Positions 1-8,164 of a DNA stretch of 14,127 nt are shown here, piece by piece (position 1 is the stretch's first letter; the number at the start of each line of letters is the position of its first letter). Source of the stretch: DASPLH01 sp035627675 (lineage in GTDB: Bacteria; Acidobacteriota; Terriglobia; Terriglobales; Acidobacteriaceae). Made by a program: the position numbers and the translations under genes. Under the pieces are notes generated by a model. The model had not been told where the DNA came from and ran no database searches. It was given only the letters and a program-made list of their open reading frames with translations. The stretch spans positions 1 to 14,127 of the forward strand of contig DASPLH010000138.1 in the NCBI GenBank assembly GCA_035627675.1, given 5' to 3'.

Positions 1-442
1 CTCCGATCAGGAGGCCGGCATCGCATTGCGCGAGCATCGGCGCAAGCTCCGGGGCCATCGACGTCAGCTCGGGGCTCACGCCATAGAACTTGCTCAACAA
101 CACCTGGACGAGCACGACAGAGGTTCGCGACGAAGTGTCGAGCGCGAGCGTCCGTATCTGCTCGATGGGAACCTTGGACACCAGCAGGATCGACCGCACC
201 TCGTTCACTGCGGCGATGGCGACATCCGGCACCACCGTCAGTCCCGGAATGCTTGCCGTCGTGATGACCGGCACGATGCCGATATCCGCCTGGCCGGAAC
301 GCAAGGCCTCCGCGCACGCGGAGGGCACCGTGTAGGACACCGCGAAGCGCTCCCGCAGTTCAGGCGTGGGTTCGTGTTCGAAGTCCCACATCAGCGGAGC
401 CGTGTTGAGGAACGATATGGCCGAGACGCGAAGAGGTCGCAT
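1..442 (-). CDS. mqnA: Chorismate dehydratase MqnA (menaquinone via futalosine), 3' end cut off by window edge
   Basis: The reverse strand from an ATG at 442 is open to the window edge, giving 147 codons. The N-terminus reads MRPLRVSAISFLNTAPLMWD, the typical opening of MqnA/MqnD-type periplasmic-binding-fold proteins, and SFLNTAPL is the family signature. Further matching stretches are GQADIGIVPVI and LALDTSSRTSVVLVQVLL. In the family, MqnA removes water from chorismate to make 3-enolpyruvylbenzoate, the first step of the futalosine route to menaquinone in the cytoplasm. About half of the usual 270-290 residues is present. The gene diverges from dprA with 137 bp between starts. No strong ribosome-binding site is visible before the ATG. 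MqnD is the main alternative, but the conserved start favours MqnA. Confidence 0.85.
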   Translation of the reverse strand, partial: MRPLRVSAISFLNTAPLMWDFEHEPTPELRERFAVSYTVPSACAEALRSGQADIGIVPVITTASIPGLTVVPDVAIAAVNEVRSILLVSKVPIEQIRTLALDTSSRTSVVLVQVLLSKFYGVSPELTSMAPELAPMLAQCDAGLLIG

Positions 443-579
443 AGGACGTACTCAATAGTTGGTACTAGATTCCGCGCTGCGCTGCAACTCGTCCGCAGGT
501 TCTCTACTACCGGGCGGCGTGACCGCCGTCCTTGACGATGCGGGGGAATGTCTCTACATTTCGCGCATTCGGAGAACCC
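443..579. promoter_or_regulatory. Divergent intergenic region between mqnA and dprA
   Basis: This 137-bp stretch separates two divergent starts and must carry both promoters. The dprA-side promoter is listed separately. A short GGCGG/CCGCC stem-loop lies at about 513-527. I could not identify a convincing promoter for mqnA on the minus strand. Confidence 0.5.
532..560 (+). promoter_or_regulatory. Sigma70-like promoter for dprA
   Basis: A -35 box TTGACG (532-537) and a -10 box TACATT (555-560) are separated by exactly 17 bp. Transcription would start near 567, giving a leader of about 13 nt before the ATG at 580. The leader carries GGAG at 571-574. The placement also argues against translation from the in-frame TTG at 532, which is part of the -35 box. 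Confidence 0.6.
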
Positions 580-1743
580 ATGGGAACCGCAGTGTCTTCT
601 ACAGTGTCACCCCGGGTGCGCGAGTGGGTGGCGCTGTCCGCCACGTCGTCGCTTGGCCCTACCCGCTGCAAACGCCTGCTTCAGCACTTCGGCAGCATCG
701 AACAGGTGTTCCGCGCCAGTCTCACCGAACTTGAAGCCGCTGGCCTTCCCGCCGCGGCAGCGCAGTCCCTCGCGCTCGGCCCTTCGCTGGAAGCCGCGGA
801 CGCAGCCCTCGAGAAAGCCCGGGCGGCCCAGGCGCGGATCATCACTCCGGCCTCTCCTGAGTACCCCACGGCGCTGAACGAGATCTACGATCCGCCGATG
901 GTCCTGTATGTCGTTGGAGACGCGGAGACTCTCGGCGGAGTCGGCCTGGCCGTGGTCGGAACCCGTCACCCCACGCCATATGGACTTGGCATGGCAGAGC
1001 GCCTGTCCTGCGACCTTGCGGAGCGCAACCTCATCATATTCAGTGGGCTGGCCCGCGGAGTCGATTCGGCCGCCCATCGTGGAGCCGTCAAGGCGCGCGG
1101 CAAGACTGTCGCCGTCCTCGGCACGGGCGTGGACGTCATCTACCCCCGCGAGAACCGCAAGCTCTCCGAGCAGATCCTCGAATCCGGCGGCGCTCTGGTC
1201 AGCGAGTTCCCGATCGGCACCAGTCCAAAGCCCGAGAATTTTCCTATCCGTAACCGCATCATCAGCGGTCTCAGCTACGGCGTTCTCGTGATCGAGGCCG
1301 GCGAATACAGCGGAACGCGCATCACCGCCCGCTGCGCGCTGGAACAGGGAAGAGACGTTTTCGCCGTTCCCGGCAACGTGACAAACAAGCTGGCGTGGGG
1401 ACCAAACACGCTCATCAAGCAGGGCGCAAAACTGGTGGCCACGTGGGAAGACGTGTGGGAGGAACTGCCAACCGATCTGCGATTGCGCCTGCCGCAGCCG
1501 GAGCCGCCTGCATCCGAAGCGCCCGCGACCGCATCTCTGTTTGACCAGCCATCGGAACTGCAACCGAAGGAACGCAAGCTGTTCGCGCTGATCAAACCGG
1601 ACGAGTCGGTGCACATAGACGCCCTGGTCGAAAAACTGGAGAAAGAGATGTCCAGCAGCGACATCTTCGCCGCGCTGTTCGAGCTGGAACTGGCAGGGAA
1701 GATCAGGCAATTGCCGGGGAAGAATTTTGTAAGAGTGTTCTGA
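580..1743 (+). CDS. dprA: DNA processing protein DprA (Smf), ssDNA-binding RecA loader
   Basis: In the family, DprA binds incoming single-stranded DNA during natural transformation and loads RecA on it. The 387-residue protein has the full layout: an N-terminal helical SAM-like region (about 10-75), a Rossmann-like core, and a C-terminal winged helix (about 315-387). Core motifs are VGTRHPT (126-132), SGLARGVDSAAH (155-166), FPIRNRIISGLS (221-232), then SGTRITA and FAVPGN. The family's usual SGSLITA reads SGTRITA here. The ATG at 580 is preferred because GGAG lies five bases upstream and the -35 box covers the alternative TTG at 532. topA follows after one inserted small gene; dprA-topA adjacency is common in bacteria. 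Confidence 0.95.
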   Translation: MGTAVSSTVSPRVREWVALSATSSLGPTRCKRLLQHFGSIEQVFRASLTELEAAGLPAAAAQSLALGPSLEAADAALEKARAAQARIITPASPEYPTALNEIYDPPMVLYVVGDAETLGGVGLAVVGTRHPTPYGLGMAERLSCDLAERNLIIFSGLARGVDSAAHRGAVKARGKTVAVLGTGVDVIYPRENRKLSEQILESGGALVSEFPIGTSPKPENFPIRNRIISGLSYGVLVIEAGEYSGTRITARCALEQGRDVFAVPGNVTNKLAWGPNTLIKQGAKLVATWEDVWEELPTDLRLRLPQPEPPASEAPATASLFDQPSELQPKERKLFALIKPDESVHIDALVEKLEKEMSSSDIFAALFELELAGKIRQLPGKNFVRVF

Positions 1744-1748
1744 GTTGC

Positions 1749-1778
1749 CGTCACGAAGTCGCGAGTCGCGCAGTCACG
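1749..1778 (-). repeat. Short tandem array (7-8 bp unit), left arm of inverted pair around the four-helix-bundle gene
   Basis: Read on the minus strand, this is about four units: CGTGACTG, CGCGACT, CGCGACTT, CGTGACGG. Its core 1754-1770 is a perfect 17-bp inverted match to 2167-2183. The array starts six bases after the dprA stop codon. Confidence 0.8.
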
Positions 1779-1794
1779 TTTGGAGCCGGAACGA

Positions 1795-2232
1795 ATGAGC
1801 GATTTCAAGCAGTTGAAGGTGTGGAAGAAGGCGTTTGAGCTGACAATCAGCATCTACCGTGCTACTGAGGTTTTTCCGAAGTCGGAGCTGTTCGGACTTA
1901 CGAGTCAGCTTCGCCGGGCAAGCGCCTCGGTCGGAGCGAATATAGCTGAAGGCTGCGGGCGTCGCGGAGATGGCGAACTTGTCAGGTTTCTCCAGATCGC
2001 GACTGGGTCCAACGCAGAACTTGAATATCACTTACTGCTTGCGCATGCGTTGGGGTACATTTCGCAGCGAGACCACGACTCCTTACAGAAGAAGGTGCGC
2101 GAGATTGGCGCGATGCTCACGTCACTGATCAACGCTTCGAGATCGTCCGCGCGCACCAGTGCGTCACGCGACTCGCGACTTCGCGACTCCGCGACCAGAT
2201 CGCAGGCGAGAACTGTCGGGAACACGTCGTAG
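1795..2232 (+). CDS. Four-helix-bundle protein (23S rRNA intervening-sequence/S23-like family)
   Basis: The 145-residue protein carries the family pattern: FKQLKVWKKAFEL near the start, then LTSQLRRASASVGANIAEG (35-53), and a helical remainder to about residue 114. The family was first described in intervening sequences of Leptospira 23S rRNA and has close relatives (Avd) in diversity-generating retroelements; its cellular role is unknown. The ATG at 1795 has GGAG nine bases upstream; an in-frame TTG at 1780 is less likely. Residues 125-135 are encoded by the right repeat array and residues 136-145 by DNA beyond it, so the basic, low-complexity tail looks accidental. The gene separates dprA from topA on the same strand. 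No reverse transcriptase or variable repeat is nearby, so it is not a retroelement Avd. Confidence 0.88.
   Translation: MSDFKQLKVWKKAFELTISIYRATEVFPKSELFGLTSQLRRASASVGANIAEGCGRRGDGELVRFLQIATGSNAELEYHLLLAHALGYISQRDHDSLQKKVREIGAMLTSLINASRSSARTSASRDSRLRDSATRSQARTVGNTS
2167..2197 (+). repeat. Short tandem array (7-8 bp unit), right arm of inverted pair around the four-helix-bundle gene
   Basis: Units read CGCGACT, CGCGACTT, CGCGACTC, CGCGACCA. The first 17 bases are the exact reverse complement of 1754-1770. Unlike the left arm, this one lies inside the coding sequence and encodes residues 125-135 of the four-helix-bundle protein. Confidence 0.8.
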
Positions 2233-2238
2233 AGTATT

Positions 2239-2268
2239 TTGGCGAATCCCGCCCACTCGTGCTAGCTT
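2239..2268 (+). promoter_or_regulatory. Weak candidate promoter for topA
   Basis: TTGGCG (2239-2244) and TAGCTT (2263-2268) are spaced 18 bp apart just after the stop of the four-helix-bundle gene. The -10 box is poor (three of six consensus bases). topA could instead be read through from the dprA promoter. Confidence 0.25.
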
Positions 2269-2300
2269 CATTTCAGTTTTCGGACAACTTAGAGGTTACT

Positions 2301-4835
<2,535 letters not shown>

Positions 4836-4857
4836 GACATCCGCACTGGTAATACTC

Positions 4858-4882
4858 AACCCGCCGGGTAATCCGGCGGGTT
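4858..4882 (+). terminator. Intrinsic terminator after topA
   Basis: A perfect 10-bp stem, AACCCGCCGG (4858-4867) with CCGGCGGGTT (4873-4882), encloses a five-base loop and is followed by a short T-rich run. It begins 22 bases after the topA stop. It sits only 23 bases before the next ATG, so that downstream gene probably depends on read-through or its own promoter. Confidence 0.75.
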
Positions 4883-4905
4883 TACTTTCAAGCACGGAGG
4901 AACTC

Positions 4906-5355
4906 ATGATTCAGGTCAACGCTGGTCCGGCCGACGCCGAGATCGTTCTTAAACTTTACGACCTCAGGCGCGAAAGCGTCATGCGAGAGGCGCGAGCGTG
5001 GGTCGTTCAGAAGTTCCAGCCCCAATCGGCCGACGACATACTCAAGGTCGCGCAGGCCTGGGGCACGCAGGAGAACGCGTACTTCCGCCAGGTTACAAGC
5101 TTCTGGGAGATGGCTGCCTCGCTCGTCCTTCGCGGCGCGGTCAATCCTGACCTGTTCATGGATTGGAGCGGCGAGATGGTTTTCATGTTCGCGAAGTTCC
5201 ATCCATTCCTCGCGGAGGTGCGCGAGCGTATGCATCAGCCGAAGTGGCTGGGCAGGGTCGAAGAAGCCATTCAGCAGACCGGGCGTGATCGGCAGTTGCA
5301 GGACATTCTCGCGCTGCTCAGGAAGATGGCCGAGCGCCGCGCCCAGGCGCAGTAG
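4906..5355 (+). CDS. Conserved hypothetical protein, 149 residues
   Basis: I do not recognise a function. The product is soluble and mostly helical, with no signal peptide or membrane segment. It has a charged N-terminal helix (LKLYDLRRESVMREARAWVV), a central aromatic/hydrophobic stretch (YFRQVTSFWEMAASLVLRGA) and a basic C-terminal helix. From memory, similar proteins occur in other acidobacteria, but this was not checked. The ATG at 4906 has a strong GGAGG (4896-4900) five bases upstream, which fixes the start. Upstream in-frame codons run through the topA terminator and are ignored. The gene is bounded by hairpins on both sides, so it looks like a single-gene unit. Confidence 0.75.
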   Translation: MIQVNAGPADAEIVLKLYDLRRESVMREARAWVVQKFQPQSADDILKVAQAWGTQENAYFRQVTSFWEMAASLVLRGAVNPDLFMDWSGEMVFMFAKFHPFLAEVRERMHQPKWLGRVEEAIQQTGRDRQLQDILALLRKMAERRAQAQ

Positions 5356-5374
5356 CGCGTTCATCCAAGGCCAG

Positions 5375-5400
5375 CCAGCCCGCCTGGGGAGGCGGGCTGG
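5375..5400 (+). terminator. Strong hairpin, possible terminator after the 149-residue gene
   Basis: A perfect 11-bp GC-rich stem, CCAGCCCGCCT (5375-5385) with AGGCGGGCTGG (5390-5400), has a GGGG loop. Flanking CCAAG and CTTGG can extend it with an internal loop. No T-run follows, so it may be a weak or factor-assisted terminator. Confidence 0.55.
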
Positions 5401-5421
5401 GTACTTGGCTACAATCACGGC

Positions 5422-5691
5422 ATGAGCGTTTTCGACGACAGGCGAGAAGAGCTGGATCAATACGAGTTCCGCATGGGCCTCGAGCGAGGCCGGCTGGCTG
5501 TGACGATGGATTGCCTCACCGACGCCATTACGTTCGTCGGACAGCACGGTGTCTACTGCCAAAGCGCACGTCAGCCCGGCATGCCCGCCATGGATATCCA
5601 GATCATCCTCAAGTCCCTCACCGATGCGAAGGAACTCGTCAGCAGCGTCATGCAGGAGATCGAGCGCAGGAAGCAGCCCGGGAACTCCTGA
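5422..5691 (+). CDS. Small hypothetical protein, 89 residues
   Basis: I do not recognise a family. The protein is soluble with an acidic N-terminal helix, two cysteine-containing segments (MDCLTDAI and VYCQSA) and a C-terminal helix ending in ERRKQPGNS. Codon use and GC-rich third positions resemble the neighbours, which supports real coding. No Shine-Dalgarno site is evident before the ATG at 5422. A TACAAT box (5410-5415) lies only six bases upstream, so the message could be nearly leaderless, although no -35 box is visible. It lies between the hairpin at 5375 and the terminator at 5704. Confidence 0.65.
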   Translation: MSVFDDRREELDQYEFRMGLERGRLAVTMDCLTDAITFVGQHGVYCQSARQPGMPAMDIQIILKSLTDAKELVSSVMQEIERRKQPGNS

Positions 5692-5703
5692 CCCATTCAC
5701 CGC

Positions 5704-5737
5704 AAAAAAAGAGCCGGGCCGCCTAGCCCGACTCTTT
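5704..5737 (-). terminator. Bidirectional terminator between the 89-residue gene and the fad operon
   Basis: AAAGAGCCGGGC (5708-5719) pairs with GCCCGACTCTTT (5726-5737) with one mismatch and a six-base loop. On the minus strand the stem is followed by TTTTTTT (5710-5704), an intrinsic terminator for the leftward fad operon. On the plus strand the tail is only TTT, so it is weaker for the 89-residue gene. Confidence 0.7.
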
Positions 5738-5761
5738 ACAGCTTTGAGGGTGCCCAGTCTT

Positions 5762-5780
5762 GCGGAGCCGCCAGCTCCGC
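5762..5780. repeat. Small hairpin next to the REP-like repeats
   Basis: GCGGAGC (5762-5768) pairs perfectly with GCTCCGC (5774-5780) around a five-base loop. It directly abuts the first copy of the REP-like repeat and may be part of a composite element. Confidence 0.45.
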
Positions 5781-5849
5781 GGTGGCCCATACTTGCGTAG
5801 CCGAAGGCGAAGCGAATGGGGGATGACTGTCGTTAAACGATCACGTACC
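5781..5849. repeat. REP-like palindromic element with duplicated fadE tail, copy A
   Basis: This is the outer copy of a ~70-bp direct tandem repeat. It contains an imperfect hairpin (CCCAT...GCGAATGGG) around the centre GTAGCCGAAGGCGAAGC, then CGATCACGTACC. Read on the minus strand its end encodes YVIV and a TAA stop, echoing the true fadE end in copy B. It lies beyond the fadE stop and is noncoding. Confidence 0.75.
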
Positions 5850-5851
5850 CA

Positions 5852-5919
5852 GGTGGCCCATATTTGCGTAGCCGAAGGCGAAGCAAATGTGGGAGTCACA
5901 CCTTACGCGATCACGTACC
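5852..5919. repeat. REP-like palindromic element overlapping the fadE 3' end, copy B
   Basis: CCCATATTTGC (5857-5867) and GCAAATGTGGG (5883-5893) form an 11-bp stem with one G-U pair. Inside is a GCC-GAA-GGC mini-hairpin. The repeat then runs through the fadE stop at 5903 and ends in CGATCACGTACC, which encodes the last fadE residues RYVIA. Offset from copy A is 70-71 bp. Confidence 0.8.
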
Positions 5920-7705
5920 GTCCCTGGTCCAGCGTCCGCTTCGCAATCTGCTCCTGTAGCGCAATGACGTTGAACGGTTCGTGTTTGACCAGTCGCCGCA
6001 CGATGGACATCTGCGTGCGCAGCATGTCGCCTTCGGCGACGTCGGCCACGACTTTCTTCGCCATCTGCTCCACCTTCGCCATGGCGTTCTCGATGTACAC
6101 CTGCGTCATCGCGACCGGCAGGGCAGCGGCGCTCTCGCCGTTCACGGCGATCAGTTTCGCCGTACGCGCAACCACCGCGTCCATGGCGTAGGCCTCGATC
6201 ACCATATCGGCGATTGCGCCCATGACCTCCTGGTGGTCCGGCATGGCCTGCATGTACTTCTGTGACGCCGCACCCGCGACAAGCAGCGCGAGCTTCTTCG
6301 CATTCGCGACAACGGCGCGCTCGGCGGCCAGCGGCTGACCATCGTCCTCGCTGACCGACGGACCGCTCATCACCTCGTCCATCACCTTCTTGATTGCAGG
6401 CAGCAGCGGAAGCTGCCCGCTCATCGCGCGCTTCAACAGCCAACCGGTGATGATCAGGCGGTTGATCTCGTTCGTGCCTTCGAAGATGCGGTTGATGCGC
6501 GAATCGCGATACGCGCGCTCGGCAGGGTACTCCTCGACGAAGCCGTAGCCGGCGTAGATCTGCATCGTGTGATCGACGACGTTGTCGAGCATCTCCGACG
6601 CCCAGACCTTGATGATCGAGCACTCGACCGCGTAATCCTCGATGGCCTTGCGAATCTGTGCCGAGGCATCGGGCGCGTCTTTCGGGATGTCGCTCAGCGC
6701 GGCATCCATCATGCCCACCGTGCGGTAGATCATCGTCTCGCCCGCGTAGATGCCCACGGCAGTGTCCGCGATCTTCTCGCGCACCAGTCCGAAATCCGCG
6801 ATGGTCTTGCCGAACGCCTTGCGGTCCTTCGCCCAGGCAATCGCGTGCTTGATCGACTCGCGCGCACCGCCGATGCAGGCCGCGCCGAGCTTGAACCGGC
6901 CCACGTTCAGGATGTTGAACGCGATGACGTGTCCCTTGCCGATCTCACCCAGCAGGTTCTCCTTCGGCACCTTGCAGTCGTTCAGAATCAGCGGACAGGT
7001 GGACGACCCTCGAATTCCGAGTTTGTGCTCTTCCGCGCCGACCGAGAATCCGGGGAACGTGCGCTCGACGATGAATGCGGAGAACTTTTCGCCGTCCACT
7101 TTGGCGAAGACGATGTACACGTCCGCGAAGCTTGCGTTCGTGATCCACATCTTCTCGCCGTTCAGGACCCAATGCTTGCCGTCTTCGGAGAGCACCGCCT
7201 TGGTGCGCGCGTTCATCGCGTCGGAGCCGGAAGAGCTCTCCGACAGCGCATATGCGCCGATCCACTCGCCGCTCGCCAGCTTCGGCAGGTACTTCTGCTT
7301 CTGTTCCGGAGTGCCGAACCAGACGATCGGCAGCGTGCCGATGCCTACATGCGCGCCGAAGCTCACGCTGAAGCTTCCACACTTCGAGATGCGATCGGCC
7401 ACGATGCAGGACGTCACCTTGTCCATGTCGATGCCGCCGTATTCCTCGGGGATATCGACGGTGGTCAAGCCAAGCTCGCTGAGCTTCTTCAGCAGGCCGC
7501 GCGTGACCTGGAACTCCTTGCTCTCGATGCGATCGATGACCGGCACGATCTCGTTCGTGGCGAACTCGTCGGCGGTCTTCGCGATCTGCCGGTGTTCCTC
7601 GGTGAAGTCCTCGGGCGTGAACACGTCATGAGGAGTGGTGTCCTCGATCAGAAAGCTCCCGCCCACAATCTTGCGCTTTGTAACGGTTGAAGCCGTAGTA
7701 GCCAT
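5903..7705 (-). CDS. fadE: Acyl-CoA dehydrogenase, VLCAD/FadE-like, 600 residues
   Basis: This FAD enzyme makes trans-2-enoyl-CoA from acyl-CoA, the first step of beta-oxidation. The three ACAD domains are present: helical N-domain (about 35-150), beta-barrel middle with AYALSESSSGSDA (151-163), and helical C-domain with GYGFVEEYPAERAYRD. E409 in RIFEGTNEI is the likely catalytic base. An extra helical C-terminal domain (about 430-600) is typical of the very-long-chain class and of Bacillus FadE (YusJ, about 594 residues). It is the last gene of the fadN-fadA-GxxExxY-fadE operon. The ATG at 7705 has a GGAT-type ribosome site just upstream. An electron-transfer flavoprotein would be the partner but is not in the window. 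The last codons lie within a REP-like repeat. Confidence 0.95.
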   Translation of the reverse strand: MATTASTVTKRKIVGGSFLIEDTTPHDVFTPEDFTEEHRQIAKTADEFATNEIVPVIDRIESKEFQVTRGLLKKLSELGLTTVDIPEEYGGIDMDKVTSCIVADRISKCGSFSVSFGAHVGIGTLPIVWFGTPEQKQKYLPKLASGEWIGAYALSESSSGSDAMNARTKAVLSEDGKHWVLNGEKMWITNASFADVYIVFAKVDGEKFSAFIVERTFPGFSVGAEEHKLGIRGSSTCPLILNDCKVPKENLLGEIGKGHVIAFNILNVGRFKLGAACIGGARESIKHAIAWAKDRKAFGKTIADFGLVREKIADTAVGIYAGETMIYRTVGMMDAALSDIPKDAPDASAQIRKAIEDYAVECSIIKVWASEMLDNVVDHTMQIYAGYGFVEEYPAERAYRDSRINRIFEGTNEINRLIITGWLLKRAMSGQLPLLPAIKKVMDEVMSGPSVSEDDGQPLAAERAVVANAKKLALLVAGAASQKYMQAMPDHQEVMGAIADMVIEAYAMDAVVARTAKLIAVNGESAAALPVAMTQVYIENAMAKVEQMAKKVVADVAEGDMLRTQMSIVRRLVKHEPFNVIALQEQIAKRTLDQGRYVIA

Positions 7706-7720
7706 CCGGAATCCTTTCGC

Positions 7721-7747
7721 ACCACAGAGTGCACAGAGGACACTGAG
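7721..7747 (+). repeat. Short tandem array (9-bp unit), left arm of inverted pair around the GxxExxY gene
   Basis: Three 9-bp units: ACCACAGAG, TGCACAGAG, GACACTGAG. The array matches the reverse complement of 8138-8164 in 24 of 27 positions. It abuts the stop codon (7750-7748) of the GxxExxY gene and ends 15 bases before the fadE start. Confidence 0.85.
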
Positions 7748-8134
7748 TTATTCCCATTCTGTGCCGCTCACAAGTCTCTTGATACCGTCTTTGAGCCTAA
7801 GAACGTGAAAGTTGATCAAAAGTCCTACGTTCTTGCCGCTGAGCTTCAGATATGAAAGTAGTTGGGCTTCGTGGATCGGTAGAATCTGCTCGACCGCCTT
7901 CAGTTCGATGATGAGTGTGTCGTCCACGATGAGATCGATTCGGTATCCCGCATCCAGCCTTACGTTCTCGTACCTGACCGGAAGAGGAACCTGCTGCGCA
8001 ACGCGCAACCCGCGAGTTGTAAGCTCGTACACAAGGCATGCTTCGTAAGCACTCTCGAGTAAACCGGGACCCAGAGCTGAATGAACTTTCATCGCCGCGC
8101 CGATTACGTCGCGCGTCAAGTGATTGATCTCCAT
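7748..8134 (-). CDS. GxxExxY protein, PD-(D/E)XK nuclease-like fold
   Basis: The 128-residue protein carries the family motif G24-x-x-E27-x-x-Y30 in GPGLLESAYEACL. It also has a PD-(D/E)XK-like core: D67 in YRIDLIVDD and E77-x-K79 in LIIELKAVE. The family (Pfam PDDEXK_3) is grouped with the PD-(D/E)XK nucleases from this pattern; its function is unknown. It sits inside the fad operon, same strand, between fadA and fadE, and has no evident role in fatty-acid degradation. The gene fills the space between two inverted 9-bp repeat arrays exactly: the right arm supplies the purine-rich AGAGAGG just before the ATG, and the stop touches the left arm. I infer a cassette-like insertion. Confidence 0.93.
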   Translation of the reverse strand: MEINHLTRDVIGAAMKVHSALGPGLLESAYEACLVYELTTRGLRVAQQVPLPVRYENVRLDAGYRIDLIVDDTLIIELKAVEQILPIHEAQLLSYLKLSGKNVGLLINFHVLRLKDGIKRLVSGTEWE

Positions 8135-8137
8135 CCT

Positions 8138-8164
8138 CTCTGTGTACTCTGTGCGCTCTGTGGT
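8138..8164 (-). repeat. Short tandem array (9-bp unit), right arm of inverted pair around the GxxExxY gene
   Basis: Plus-strand units are CTCTGTGTA, CTCTGTGCG and CTCTGTGGT. On the minus strand it starts at the last base of the fadA stop codon and ends just before the GxxExxY ATG, giving that gene its only ribosome-binding-like sequence. Confidence 0.85.

Noticed and set aside
532..579. Extended dprA N-terminus from TTG at 532
   Set aside because: That TTG is the -35 box of the promoter, and the ATG at 580 has its own GGAG site and gives a normal DprA length.
607..1710. Minus-strand open frame (367 codons) opposite dprA
   Set aside because: It is fully antisense to DprA, whose motifs are complete, and has no recognisable domain.
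1795..2232. Diversity-generating retroelement accessory gene (avd)
   Set aside because: No reverse transcriptase, template repeat or variable repeat is in the neighbourhood.
6569..7690. Plus-strand open frame (373 codons) opposite fadE
   Set aside because: Arg/Asp/His-rich shadow of the acyl-CoA dehydrogenase codons with no ribosome site.
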